Numbered from the stretch's first letter, positions 1 to 8,426 are shown. The stretch is DNA of 64,000 nt from Salinicola corii (GCF_008298015.1 NZ_VTPX01000014.1:1-64000), one strand, 5' to 3'. Translations and numbers: made by a program. The notes: generated by a model from the letters alone, not told the origin.

Positions 1-6
1 GATGGA

Positions 7-3000
7 ATGAGTTGCCTGCATCAACATGATGGCAGCTCTCTCTTCGGCGCAGAGATGGTGATAGCAATGAGTCATGACAACACCTTAGCTAACAGTTCGG
101 GTGTTGCACTTGGTTATCGAGACCGCCATAGGTCGGATTACGCCGAAAGCACGCAATTTATGTCGGAGAATGATGTTCGGGGCATCGTTGATGAACAGGC
201 TTTGAGCGAGGAACTGGAAGGACTTCTCAGTGATGAGGATTTTGCTGAGCTCTCAGAAAAAATGATGTCGGATGCCACCGACAAGCTGAAAGATAAAGAT
301 GCACTTGTGGATAAAATCTACTCTTCGATGACTGGTGAGAAAGGGGATGAGTATCTTCTGGCAATAAAGGATCTGGACGATGATGGTTTGCAACAGCAGG
401 CCCAGGACCGGATGCACAACGACCTGAGTGTGTTGGCAACACTGGACCCAGAGAAGGCGGAGGAAGCTCAGAACCAGATTACCGCCAAGAGCCTGACCAT
501 GGACGTTGGCGGCGCCATGGACGAGATTGACGACGAATATGGTAGCGGGGATATTAGCGCGGAGAGTGAGGATCGTGCAGAGCAGGTTGCCAGCGATCTC
601 GTCAAACCGATGCTGACTGGCATTATCTACTCCAATTTTGGCCTCCAGGCGAGTACGCGCGTCTGGCAGGCGATCGATTCCCTGAAGGCTGGTGATGACG
701 GAAAGCCGGCTGGCTTCGATAAGTTGACCGATAAGGAAAAGGAGCAGTTCAATAAAATAAAGATCGTCAAAGACGTTCTGACGGATGCTTTGAAGGAGGA
801 AGCGCTGAAAGGGACGAAGGCCGGTAAGCTGGACTTTGGTGATGTCAGCGATCGTGTCGACAAAGCCGTGAAGGATGCAGGCCTGAAAGATTCGGATAAG
901 ATTACGAAAGAGCTAAAATCGGGTTTTAAAACCTTCATTGACCGAGAGGCAACCTTTGCCCTTGGCGGGCTGGTGGCGTTGGCAAATGCCATCTACCGAC
1001 GTTCCGGAGATGATTTCGGCGATTCTCCCGAAGAGCGCATGGCTGTTGCGCGCGGAATACTCGTTTTCATTGGCTGTACACCGGGTACTCTGAATACGCT
1101 TGATTATATGGGCAATGGTTTCAAGTCGCTCTTCGGTCAAAAGGGTATGATCGAAGCGCTGGGACTGGATAAGGAACTCTTCGATACCTATCAGAAAAAT
1201 ACCGGTACCGAAGAAAAATTCGTTCCCGACGAAAGAGTGGAAGCTCGCCAGAAGATCGACAAGGGTTGGTCTGAGCTCTCGGCACTCATGGAGATAAAAG
1301 AAGACCTAAGCGATGAACAAAAAGAAAAGGTTCAGGATGCCATCGACAAGATACAAGATGGTATTTCCGAAGAGAGAGCGCTGATTGAAAACGATCCTGA
1401 TCTGACCGATGAGCAGAAGCAACAACAGCTCGATCGGAGGGATGACATTGACAAGCGTATGGACGAGGTGTCCGAAGACGTATCGAACGGAAAAGACACG
1501 GAGGCTCAAAAGGCGTTTACAGAAGCCGACGAGAGAAGACAGTTTCCCCTAAAGGCAATCGAACTCTATGATGACAGTTTGGTGAAGCAAGAGAAACTCA
1601 AACAGATTCTTTCCGCAGCGGAGTTAGAAGGTGGGCTTGATGAGTCTGATAAAAGCCGTGTGAATGGTTTGCTTAAAGATTGGAAAAAGGGTACTTCAGA
1701 GATTAGAGATCTCTACGAGAGCGCTTCACATCTCAGCGATGCCGACCGGAAGTTCTTCCTTGATGGAGTGGATGAAAAAATCAAGTACATCAATAACGTG
1801 ATTGACGATATTAACGCTGACGACCTTTCCTTCAAGTATAATCAAGAGTACTTTGACGAACTGCAAAATCAAACCACAAGTGACATCCGGGATCTTGACC
1901 CGCTGAGTGATACGGCTTCCAAAGGTAGCGGCAGTGGTGACGGTGTATACGATGGTTTCAACCAAACGCTTGATAATGCCAGTGCCGCGGGACGCGGTGA
2001 TCAATTCGCCATGAGTGGTGCACTGCCTCCGGGTACGGAAATACCGGAGGTTGAGGACATTGATGGTATCAATGACGACGTCAAACGCACTTCGACACCG
2101 ACCGAGACCGACAAGGTCAATCTCTTTGGGCCGGCTCTCAAGGGGATCGGCTATATGACCAATTTCGGCGGTGGCATACTCGATGTCGCCGTGGCGGGTA
2201 TGGGCCTGGATGCCGCGCTGCAAAATGGCGATGCGATGGACAAGGCCAACGCTTCTCTCGGTATCGTATCGGGAGCTGGATTCACGGCGGCTGGTGCCGC
2301 CGAGATTGCTGGATCGACCATCAGTCCCGGGGCGCGCTTTACACCCTTGCGGGCACTGGGTGCGGTGTCACGACTGGGCGTTGTGCCTGGATTGAATGTG
2401 GTTGGCGTGGCAGTGGGGACTGTTAGTCTCATTTTGGGTTTGGTTATCGGACAGCAAAAAAATCGAGAAAAAGCAGAGGAAGTTCTCGGTGGTTTTCAGG
2501 ATCTCGATAATTATGGCGTATTGGAGGAGGACTGGGGAGGGAAACTCAACTTCCTGATTCACTCCGCCGCTGCTTTTGAAGGCCAGGAGGGCGCCGGCGA
2601 TCCACCGGATTATCTTTACTATGATGATAGCTTTTACGAAGATAATAAGGATGTCATAGATCATATCGTTGACAATTGGGATGATGGAAGAGAAGGCTTG
2701 CCATCGGTATTCAAACTCGAGGATTGGCTGATAGGTAACTGGTCAGCTGGCGACGATATTGTCAGCAAGAATGACTTGAACTTTATCGCTAAATCATCTG
2801 CTGCTAGCGATATGGAGAGAAAAGCGGCACGGTTTCTGCTGGAGAACGAGGGTTTTTTCAATATGCTTGACACATTTAATAAAGGTGGAGGTGCCGACAA
2901 CAAAATTAGTGGCAAGGATATTGACTCTTGGATGCAGTTCATAGGTGAACGTTCCGTCACCGACGATGATCCTATCTTTGATCGGGAAGAGCCAAGCCCA

Positions 3001-3510
3001 CTTTATGAGGAGTTCTTTTCCGAGGATGTGCCCGTGTGGGAGGCTCAACCGGAGTTCTACGAAGCATTTCTCGAAGAGATCACGGAGAACGATAGTATCC
3101 CCGAGAATTTCTTCGAGGATCATCTTGATGAAATGGATTTGCAAGTTCACGGTAAAGACTTCTTTGAAAAGCATCAGGAAGAGATCAGTACTATTGCCGA
3201 GAGGTGGAACGACTGGAATGGTGGGGATGATATCGTAAGCAGGAAGGATCTCGAGAAAATCAGAGACGATGATGAACGATCCGATGCTGAAAGGGAAGCG
3301 GCAAAATTCCTTCTCGAGCATGAGGAGTTCTTCGATCTACTCGACACATTCCACAAGCAAGACGGTTCGGATAGCAAAATCAGCAATGCCGACCTCGATA
3401 GCTGGTTCCAGATTATCGGAGAGCGCCAAATCACAGAGGATAATCCAGTGTTCGAGCTTGAAGGTGATGATCCTCTTGATGGTCTTATTATGAACCGCAA
3501 GGGACCGTGA
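7..3510 (+). CDS. Giant type III secretion translocator-like protein (HrpF/HrpK/NolX type)
   Basis: Acidic, mostly helical protein of about 1,150 residues. The N-terminal ~360 residues are charged and hydrophilic, ~440-520 look coiled-coil, ~705-825 contain the only hydrophobic Gly/Ala-rich stretches (strongest ~792-815), and the C-terminus carries two 81-residue repeats (residues 911-991 and 1069-1149). Each repeat has a GDDIVS...DL element, an AA.FLLE..(E/F)FF.(M/L)LDTF element and a KIS..D(I/L)DSW element. Known: HrpF, HrpK and NolX proteins combine such degenerate EF-hand-like repeats with hydrophobic segments and act in the type III translocon; this assignment is by pattern, not alignment. 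No classical signal peptide is visible, fitting type III export. In-frame ATGs at 7, 55 and 67 compete; the Ser/Thr/Asn-rich start at 67 is plausible. No secretion apparatus genes are in the window. Codon use is less GC-rich than the rest, suggesting transfer. Confidence 0.6.
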   Translation: MSCLHQHDGSSLFGAEMVIAMSHDNTLANSSGVALGYRDRHRSDYAESTQFMSENDVRGIVDEQALSEELEGLLSDEDFAELSEKMMSDATDKLKDKDALVDKIYSSMTGEKGDEYLLAIKDLDDDGLQQQAQDRMHNDLSVLATLDPEKAEEAQNQITAKSLTMDVGGAMDEIDDEYGSGDISAESEDRAEQVASDLVKPMLTGIIYSNFGLQASTRVWQAIDSLKAGDDGKPAGFDKLTDKEKEQFNKIKIVKDVLTDALKEEALKGTKAGKLDFGDVSDRVDKAVKDAGLKDSDKITKELKSGFKTFIDREATFALGGLVALANAIYRRSGDDFGDSPEERMAVARGILVFIGCTPGTLNTLDYMGNGFKSLFGQKGMIEALGLDKELFDTYQKNTGTEEKFVPDERVEARQKIDKGWSELSALMEIKEDLSDEQKEKVQDAIDKIQDGISEERALIENDPDLTDEQKQQQLDRRDDIDKRMDEVSEDVSNGKDTEAQKAFTEADERRQFPLKAIELYDDSLVKQEKLKQILSAAELEGGLDESDKSRVNGLLKDWKKGTSEIRDLYESASHLSDADRKFFLDGVDEKIKYINNVIDDINADDLSFKYNQEYFDELQNQTTSDIRDLDPLSDTASKGSGSGDGVYDGFNQTLDNASAAGRGDQFAMSGALPPGTEIPEVEDIDGINDDVKRTSTPTETDKVNLFGPALKGIGYMTNFGGGILDVAVAGMGLDAALQNGDAMDKANASLGIVSGAGFTAAGAAEIAGSTISPGARFTPLRALGAVSRLGVVPGLNVVGVAVGTVSLILGLVIGQQKNREKAEEVLGGFQDLDNYGVLEEDWGGKLNFLIHSAAAFEGQEGAGDPPDYLYYDDSFYEDNKDVIDHIVDNWDDGREGLPSVFKLEDWLIGNWSAGDDIVSKNDLNFIAKSSAASDMERKAARFLLENEGFFNMLDTFNKGGGADNKISGKDIDSWMQFIGERSVTDDDPIFDREEPSPLYEEFFSEDVPVWEAQPEFYEAFLEEITENDSIPENFFEDHLDEMDLQVHGKDFFEKHQEEISTIAERWNDWNGGDDIVSRKDLEKIRDDDERSDAEREAAKFLLEHEEFFDLLDTFHKQDGSDSKISNADLDSWFQIIGERQITEDNPVFELEGDDPLDGLIMNRKGP
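2737..2979 (+). repeat. 81-residue protein repeat, copy 1
   Basis: Encodes residues 911-991 of the translocator-like protein. Begins NWSAGDDIVS and ends DDDPIF. It aligns without gaps to the copy at 3211-3453 (same 243-bp length), with shared GDDIVS, FLLE, LDTF, KIS and IGER blocks. The two Asp-rich loops look like degenerate EF-hands. Confidence 0.85.
3211..3453 (+). repeat. 81-residue protein repeat, copy 2
   Basis: Encodes residues 1069-1149 of the same protein. Begins DWNGGDDIVS and ends EDNPVF. The nucleotide sequence has diverged more than the protein, so this is an old, selected duplication rather than a recent one. Confidence 0.85.
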
Positions 3511-3694
3511 CGCCCCCTGACCAGCCAGCTCTATCCGTGTGGCGAGCCAGGGCCCAGCAGAAAGCGAACAGGCTTGAACTGAAGCAGGCGCTGGCTCACC
3601 ATTGTCAGACGCATGATCTTCGAGATTCTGGGCGAGGAGGGCCAAGGCTTCCGTCAACGCGCTTGGTCCGATGCCAAAAGCACGCATGACCTCG

Positions 3695-4005
3695 AAACCC
3701 TTGATTGTCGCATAGGTGTCGGGTTCTGTGTGATTGACTACCCTTTTGGTAACTCTGGCTTTTGGTTTGCCATTCTTTCATTGCCGCAATCGGTGATTGA
3801 TGATGCAGCGCCTTCTGCGAGATATGGTGATTGTACAGCCAGCAGTAACGCTTCAGCGTCTGCTCCTGAACTCATAACGCCGAGTGGCCAGCACGTCGCT
3901 GATGCCGGCAGGCGCGGATCTCGGCGTCGTGGTTGCTTGTTTTATGCAACTGGACATCCATGTCCTTGCTCCCGAATGAACTGAAGTAGAAGCCCTCTTG
4001 TCGCC
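3695..4005 (-). pseudogene. IS481-like transposase C-terminal remnant
   Basis: Read on the minus strand, three frames in turn give typical ends of an integrase-core transposase: DVLATRRYEF, then EQTLKRYCWLYNHHISQKAL and SPIAAMKEWQTKS (from about 3868 leftward), then KRVVNHTEPDTY. Frames change twice, so the gene is dead. The YNHH..QKAL..SPI.AMK.W pattern is characteristic of IS481-type transposases (from memory). No terminal repeats or N-terminal part were found. It sits just downstream of the translocator-like gene and marks this as a transfer-prone region. Confidence 0.6.
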
Positions 4006-4143
4006 AGTAGAGGATAACTTCTATAGCTCATCTGATCATCCGAGACCCTACAAGTAGCCGTGTCACATTCAGCGCCTGCATCCGCCATCTCTTATTTTGC
4101 TACCCAATGGCTACAAGAGTTACGGTGCAACACAAATATATTG

Positions 4144-4281
4144 TTAAAATGTTACGCAGTACGGTGTGCCCATGATGTAATAAATGACATCGCAGGCAAC
4201 TGCTGAAGAACTGACAGTCAGAAGGCTGGTGGCAGCGATTCCGAGTGTCATCGCAAGCAGGGTCTTCTTTATCTTATTCAT
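4144..4281 (-). CDS. Small secreted Cys-containing peptide (45 aa)
   Basis: Start chosen at 4281 because AGGAG lies seven bases upstream; the longer frame upstream has no such site. The product begins MNKIKKTLLAMTLG and has a basic end, a hydrophobic core and a likely signal-peptidase I site after SSSAVA. This would leave a mature peptide of only ~16 residues, CDVIYYIMGTPYCVTF, with two cysteines that could form a disulfide. Not a family I recognise. It resembles in layout, but not clearly in sequence, the peptide at 4718-4888 encoded on the other strand. Possible roles (signal, bacteriocin-like, envelope peptide) are open. Confidence 0.6.
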   Translation of the reverse strand: MNKIKKTLLAMTLGIAATSLLTVSSSAVACDVIYYIMGTPYCVTF

Positions 4282-4355
4282 TTCAATCTCCTGGGTGATG
4301 TAGTCGATTGTAATATAGAGTAGTGTCGCAAAACATACCACGACACCAATACAAG

Positions 4356-4541
4356 CTAGCATGGTAAGCAGGGATTGCACAAACGGCTTGCGCTATTCTG
4401 AAGCTCTTTCACCCGTCTTATTGATTCATGAAACAGGTCTGACAACGAAGATGGGTTCTTTAGCGGAATCAGTGTATTTCGACAAGAACCTGATTCCAGG
4501 GGAGGGCTGGCACCCACTACGAGAGAAACGGTATCCACCAT
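4356..4541 (-). CDS. Possible small ORF upstream of the secreted peptide gene
   Basis: 61 codons, starting MVDTVSLVVGASPP, with AGGAG six bases before the ATG at 4541, and ending CNPCLPC. No signal peptide and no recognisable family. It lies 74 bp upstream of the 45-aa peptide gene on the same strand, so it could be a leader cistron. The only support is the ribosome site; an overlapping frame on the other strand is equally long, so this may be chance. Confidence 0.22.
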   Translation of the reverse strand: MVDTVSLVVGASPPLESGSCRNTLIPLKNPSSLSDLFHESIRRVKELQNSASRLCNPCLPC

Positions 4542-4571
4542 AACGCTCTCCTGCTTTTGATGGGGTTTTAT

Positions 4572-4677
4572 GTTTCATTTTGAAACCCACCCTTGTGGGT
4601 GCGTTGGATTTTATGGTTATTTGAGATTCGAGTTTCAAAAAAACTCATGAGGGCACTACTGATTTTTATGTCAGTAG
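4572..4677 (+). promoter_or_regulatory. Cluster of four stem-loops upstream of the 56-aa peptide gene
   Basis: The 4282-4717 spacer carries GTTTCA-TTT-TGAAAC (4572-4586), ACCCAC-CCTT-GTGGGT (4585-4600, sharing two bases with the first), GAGTTT-CAAAA-AAACTC (4630-4646) and CTACTGA-N8-TCAGTAG (4656-4677). All arms pair perfectly. Four hairpins in ~105 bp just before a short gene suggest a structured leader, attenuator or insertion scar; function is inferred only. The rest of the spacer shows nothing recognisable beyond the doubtful ORF at 4356-4541. Confidence 0.45.
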
Positions 4678-4717
4678 GGCTGGAGTTCGTTCTTGACTAC
4701 TAATAAGGAGAATAGCG

Positions 4718-4888
4718 ATGAAGTTCCGAAAGGCGGGCTTGGCGGCTATAACGGCAGTGTTATTTTTCAGCGTCAGTGTGAGTGCGATGGCCCTTGAACC
4801 TGCGCACCCTGTGACTCCCGGCGGTGGTGCAGGTATTGGTGGTGGCGGTAGTCTCCAGGACCTGTATTGCGTGTTATACGGCTGTTAA
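4718..4888 (+). CDS. Small secreted Gly-rich peptide with terminal Cys pair (56 aa)
   Basis: ATG at 4718 is preceded by AAGGAG at good spacing. The product begins MKFRKAGLAA with a signal peptide and a probable cut after VSAMA. The predicted mature part is ~32 residues: a Pro-containing segment, a Gly-rich linker (GGGAGIGGGGS) and a C-terminus LQDLYCVLYGC with two cysteines four residues apart. Too short for most gene callers. I recognise no family. A Gly-rich linker before a compact Cys-ended tail is reminiscent of secreted signals or microcin-type peptides, but no export or maturation gene lies next to it. Confidence 0.62.
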   Translation: MKFRKAGLAAITAVLFFSVSVSAMALEPAHPVTPGGGAGIGGGGSLQDLYCVLYGC

Positions 4889-4941
4889 AAAATTGGTTCT
4901 TCGCAGAACGGGCTGGGCTTGCGGCGTAGGCAGGATAGAGA

Positions 4942-4970
4942 AACGGCGGCGCAGTCGCGAGGCCGCCGTT
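4942..4970 (+). terminator. Stem-loop after the 56-aa peptide gene
   Basis: AACGGCGGC (4942-4950) pairs perfectly with GCCGCCGTT (4962-4970) around an 11-nt loop, 53 bp after the stop. No T-tract follows, so intrinsic termination is uncertain. Confidence 0.5.
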
Positions 4971-4983
4971 GCTGATCATCGAG

Positions 4984-5196
4984 TGAAATCGACATCCCGG
5001 TTCGACGTCTGCACTGCCCGGTCTGTGGCCCGACACGAGCGCGCATCGACTGGTGGTTACCCGAGCGCTGCTTCTCGGCCTCCGATCTGGAAGTGAAGAA
5101 ACACTAACCTAATGCCGGGATGGTTTACGGCTGTTTCCATGTGGTGGCCAAGTACGGGCGCGAGATATTAGACCGGGTGCGCGTCGATCATAATGT
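4984..5196 (+). pseudogene. ISL3-like transposase remnant
   Basis: From 4984 the plus strand reads EIDIPVRRLHCPVCGPTRAR, a zinc-ribbon-like piece, and then stops at 5104-5106. From ~5111 another frame reads MVYGCFHVVAKYGREILD followed by RVRVDH. The phrase FHVVAKYGRE.(I/L)DRVRVD is typical of ISL3-family transposases (from memory). The two blocks are normally well separated, so most of the gene is deleted. The right end overlaps the 3' end of the minus-strand LysR gene at 5168-6079. Confidence 0.55.
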
Positions 5197-6079
5197 CCAG
5201 TAATTTCTCGGCGAGAAAATCCATGAATAGCCGCGCGCGTTGCGAGAGCGCGGTCTGACGATAGTAGACGACATTGATGTGCTGGGTTCGGAACCGGGTT
5301 TGCTCGGGGAGTACGTCGACGAGGGCACCGCTTCGGCGTGGGGCGAGGGTCATGTAGTCGGCGAGACAGGCGATCCCCGCACCGGACATGACAAGCGCCA
5401 GCAGCGTGGGACCGCTGGACGCCGAGAGCGAGGGTTTCACGTGAAACGGCTCGCCGCGGGCGTCGAGCAGCGGCCAGTCGTTGAGATGGTCGAGCTGGCT
5501 AAAGCCGAGCAGGCTGTGGTGCGCGAGATCACCGACGCCGCGGGGCGCGCCGTGACGCTTGAGATAATCCGGGCTGGCCAGAAGACGCAGTGGACTGTGG
5601 CCCAGCGGCCTGGCATGCAGCGAGGAGTCCTCGAGTTCGCCGATACGGATGGCGAGATCGACGCGCTGTTCCAGCAGATCGATGAAGCGGTCGTGGGTGT
5701 CGAGTTCTAGGGTGATGCCCGGATAGCGGTCGCGGAATTCGCCGACGATCGGCACGATCACGAACTGCATGAAGCTCGGTGCCGCATTGATGCGCAAGCG
5801 GCCGCGGGGCCGGTCATGGCGGTTGGCGATCGCCTCCTCGGCGTTGTCGACGGCGGCGAGAATCGAACGGGCGTGACCCAGGAACGTCTCCCCCTCCTCG
5901 GTCAGTTCCAGGCGTCGCGTGGTTCGTCTCAGCAGCGTCGTCTCGAGCTTCCGCTCCAGCCGGTTGAGTGCGCGGCTGACGCCGGAGACGGTCAGGCCGA
6001 GCTGTTCGGCGGCGGCGGTGATGGAGCCGCTGTCGACCACGGCGACAAAGGCTTGCTGCTCTTCCAGGGTGCTTTTCAT
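5168..6079 (-). CDS. LysR-family transcriptional regulator
   Basis: 303 aa with an N-terminal winged helix-turn-helix (AFVAVVDSGSITAAAEQLGL.VSGVSRAL, residues ~10-40) and a periplasmic-binding-like effector domain. Divergent from the mdaB-like gene at 6240, so probably its regulator. A perfect palindrome of LysR-box type lies at 6105-6119, 26 bp from the start. The last ~8 codons (IMIDAHPV) are antisense to the ISL3-like remnant, so the natural C-terminus may have been replaced; length is still normal for the family. Confidence 0.88.
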   Translation of the reverse strand: MKSTLEEQQAFVAVVDSGSITAAAEQLGLTVSGVSRALNRLERKLETTLLRRTTRRLELTEEGETFLGHARSILAAVDNAEEAIANRHDRPRGRLRINAAPSFMQFVIVPIVGEFRDRYPGITLELDTHDRFIDLLEQRVDLAIRIGELEDSSLHARPLGHSPLRLLASPDYLKRHGAPRGVGDLAHHSLLGFSQLDHLNDWPLLDARGEPFHVKPSLSASSGPTLLALVMSGAGIACLADYMTLAPRRSGALVDVLPEQTRFRTQHINVVYYRQTALSQRARLFMDFLAEKLLDIMIDAHPV

Positions 6080-6104
6080 CGTGTTGCTGCGTTGCGAGGT
6101 TTTG

Positions 6105-6119
6105 TTGATTTTAAATCAA
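6105..6119. promoter_or_regulatory. LysR-type palindrome TTGA-N7-TCAA
   Basis: TTGATTTTAAATCAA is a perfect 15-bp palindrome of the T-N11-A class bound by LysR regulators. It lies between the divergent lysR (start 6079) and mdaB-like (start 6240) genes, placed for autoregulation and for activation of the neighbour. Confidence 0.55.
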
Positions 6120-6239
6120 AAGTGACTTGCTGGCAGAGTGGTTTATCGGTGGCAGTTTCTCTTCACAATGGGGTCCATCCTGCCGTGCTCGGTCATTGCC
6201 GAGTGCCGCCTAATCTACATTGATGGAGAACCATTCGAG

Positions 6240-6866
6240 ATGAAGATCCTGTTGATCAACGGTGGCAAGCCGTTCGCCCATTCCGGCGGTGAACTCAACA
6301 ATACCTTTCACGCCGTCGCCGTCGCGCAACTGATGGAGCTGGGTCACGAGCTCCGCGAGACGGTGATCGAGCAGGGCTACGATATCGACGCCGAGGTGCA
6401 GAACTATCTGTGGGCGGATGTCATCGTCTACCAGATGCCGGGTTGGTGGATGGGCACACCCTGGAGCGTGAAGCGCTACATCGATGAGGTCTTCACCGCC
6501 GGCCACGGCTCGCTCTATGCCAATGACGGCCGTTCGCGGCAGGACTCTTCCAAGCAGTACGGCAGCGGCGGCCTGCTTCAGGGCCGGCGCTACATGTTGT
6601 CGTTGACCTGGAACGCACCGCGGGAAGCCTTCGACGAGCCGGGCAACTTCTTCGACGGCAAGGGCGTCGACGGTGTCTATTTTGCATTCCACAAGTCACA
6701 GGCCTTCGTCGGACTGGAAGGGTTGCCGACGTTCATCGCCAACGACGTCATGAAGATGCCGGACGTCGAGCGCCACACCGCAGAATATCGTGAGCACCTG
6801 GAGCGGGTGTTCGGCGGGGCGAACGCGCCGACTGCCGACGCCGTCACGGAGGCCGTCGCCAACTGA
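6240..6866 (+). CDS. mdaB: NAD(P)H:quinone oxidoreductase, MdaB-like
   Basis: 208 aa from the ATG at 6240 (upstream in-frame ATG at 6138 lies in the promoter region). Flavodoxin-like fold. MKILLINGGKPFAHSGGELN at the start, AEVQNYLWADVIVYQMPGWW with the flavin-site Trp pair, and GHGSLYANDG, KQYGSGGLLQG and LSLTWNAP are near-identical in pattern to E. coli MdaB (modulator of drug activity B). It reduces quinones by two electrons in the cytosol, limiting redox cycling. Divergent from a LysR gene, a common arrangement for inducible quinone reductases. Confidence 0.9.
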   Translation: MKILLINGGKPFAHSGGELNNTFHAVAVAQLMELGHELRETVIEQGYDIDAEVQNYLWADVIVYQMPGWWMGTPWSVKRYIDEVFTAGHGSLYANDGRSRQDSSKQYGSGGLLQGRRYMLSLTWNAPREAFDEPGNFFDGKGVDGVYFAFHKSQAFVGLEGLPTFIANDVMKMPDVERHTAEYREHLERVFGGANAPTADAVTEAVAN

Positions 6867-6972
6867 CCCTGGCTGAACCGCCGTGGCCGCAGCGCGAGCG
6901 GAATCGGGTATGCTGGGGTGATCGATAGCTTGCTCACTGTCGATCATTCCTGGTCTACTCGAGGTGTCTCTC

Positions 6973-8388
6973 ATGTCTTCCGCCGCCGCACATCCTGCCG
7001 AACGGTCTTCACGTCCCACTGCTGGCGCGCTTCGGGCGCTGATCGCCGAGCTCGAGCCGATCCTCGGCGACCGGATCACCACGGGGGCGGGCATTCGCGA
7101 GCAGCACGGCCACGACGAGTCCTGGCACCATCCGGCCGCGCCGGACGCGGTCTGCTTCCCGCACTCCACCGACGAAGTCTCCACCGTGGTCCGCGCCTGC
7201 GCGACGCATCGAGTGCCGGTAATCCCCTACGGCGTCGGCACCTCTATCGAAGGCCAGGTCATTGCCGAACATGGCGGACTCAGCGTCGATCTTTCCGCCA
7301 TGAACGCCATTCTCGAGGTCCGGCCGGAAGACATGGACGCCACCGTCCAGCCCGGTGTGACTCGCACTCAGCTCAACACGCATCTGCGCGCGACTGGGCT
7401 GTTCTTCTCCGTCGACCCAGGTGCGGATGCCAGCATGGGTGGCATGGCGTCGACCCGGGCCAGTGGTACCAACACCGTGCGCTACGGCACGATTCGCGAC
7501 AACGTGTTGTCGATGACCGTGGTGATGCCGGACGGACGTATCGTCAAGACCGGGACGCGGGCTCGCAAGTCCGCCGCCGGCTACGATCTGACCCATCTGA
7601 TGATCGGTGCCGAGGGTACGCTAGGCATCATCACCGAACTCAACGTCAAGCTACACGGGCTGCCGGAGGCGATCTCGTCGGCGACGGTGGCGTTCGAGGA
7701 CGTCGCCGGTGCGGTCAACGCGGTGATCGCTTCGATCCAGTACGGCATTCCCATGGCGCGGATCGAGCTGATGGATGCGCTGGCGATGCGGGCGGTCAAC
7801 CGTTTCTCCGGATTCGACTACGCCGAGAAGCCAACGCTGTTTCTGGAGTTCCACGGCACCCACGCCAGCGTGAAGGAGCAGGCTGAAACGATGCTGGAAC
7901 TGTGCCAGGAGCTCGGCGGCAGCGATTTCGCCTGGGCGACGAGGGAGGAGGAGCGTCAGGCGCTATGGCAGGCGCGCCATGATGCCGCTTACGCGGCCAA
8001 GGCGCTGCGTCCGGGGATGGAGTTTCTCGCCACCGATATCTGCGTGCCGATCTCGCAGCTAGCCGAGTGCATCGAAGCGACCCAGGCAGATGTCGCCGAA
8101 AGTAGCCTGATCGCGCCGCTGCTCGGCCACGTCGGCGACGGCAATTTTCACCTGGTTGTCGCGGTGGATCGCAATAGCAAACAAGAGCTCGAGACGCTAG
8201 CGGCGTTCAACCGGCGTCTGATCGAACGTGCCCTGGCCGCCGGCGGCACCTGCACCGGCGAGCACGGTATCGGCACCGGCAAACGCGTGTACATGAAAGC
8301 CGAGCATGGCGAAGGTTGGGCGGTGATGCGAGCGATCAAGCAGGCCCTTGATCCACTCGGCATCATGAACCCGGGCAAGCTGGTGTAA
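6973..8388 (+). CDS. FAD-linked oxidase, D-lactate dehydrogenase (cytochrome)/GlcD type
   Basis: 471 aa. ATG at 6973 preferred over GTG at 6964 because GAGG sits eight bases upstream. FAD-binding PCMH domain at ~50-230 (PYGVGTSIEGQ, VDPGADASMGGMASTRASGT, MIGAEGTLGIITE) and a C-terminal oxidase cap with HVGDGNFH, GEHGIGTGK and the terminal LDPLGIMNPGKLV. Oxidises a 2-hydroxyacid such as D-lactate or glycolate and passes electrons to the quinone pool or cytochrome. No GlcE/GlcF partners adjoin, so a Dld-type single-subunit enzyme is likeliest. The last 23 bases recur at 16864-16886. Confidence 0.85.
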   Translation: MSSAAAHPAERSSRPTAGALRALIAELEPILGDRITTGAGIREQHGHDESWHHPAAPDAVCFPHSTDEVSTVVRACATHRVPVIPYGVGTSIEGQVIAEHGGLSVDLSAMNAILEVRPEDMDATVQPGVTRTQLNTHLRATGLFFSVDPGADASMGGMASTRASGTNTVRYGTIRDNVLSMTVVMPDGRIVKTGTRARKSAAGYDLTHLMIGAEGTLGIITELNVKLHGLPEAISSATVAFEDVAGAVNAVIASIQYGIPMARIELMDALAMRAVNRFSGFDYAEKPTLFLEFHGTHASVKEQAETMLELCQELGGSDFAWATREEERQALWQARHDAAYAAKALRPGMEFLATDICVPISQLAECIEATQADVAESSLIAPLLGHVGDGNFHLVVAVDRNSKQELETLAAFNRRLIERALAAGGTCTGEHGIGTGKRVYMKAEHGEGWAVMRAIKQALDPLGIMNPGKLV

Positions 8389-8426
8389 GACTCGATGACC
8401 CAAGCGACACAATAGCGTGACCTGAA

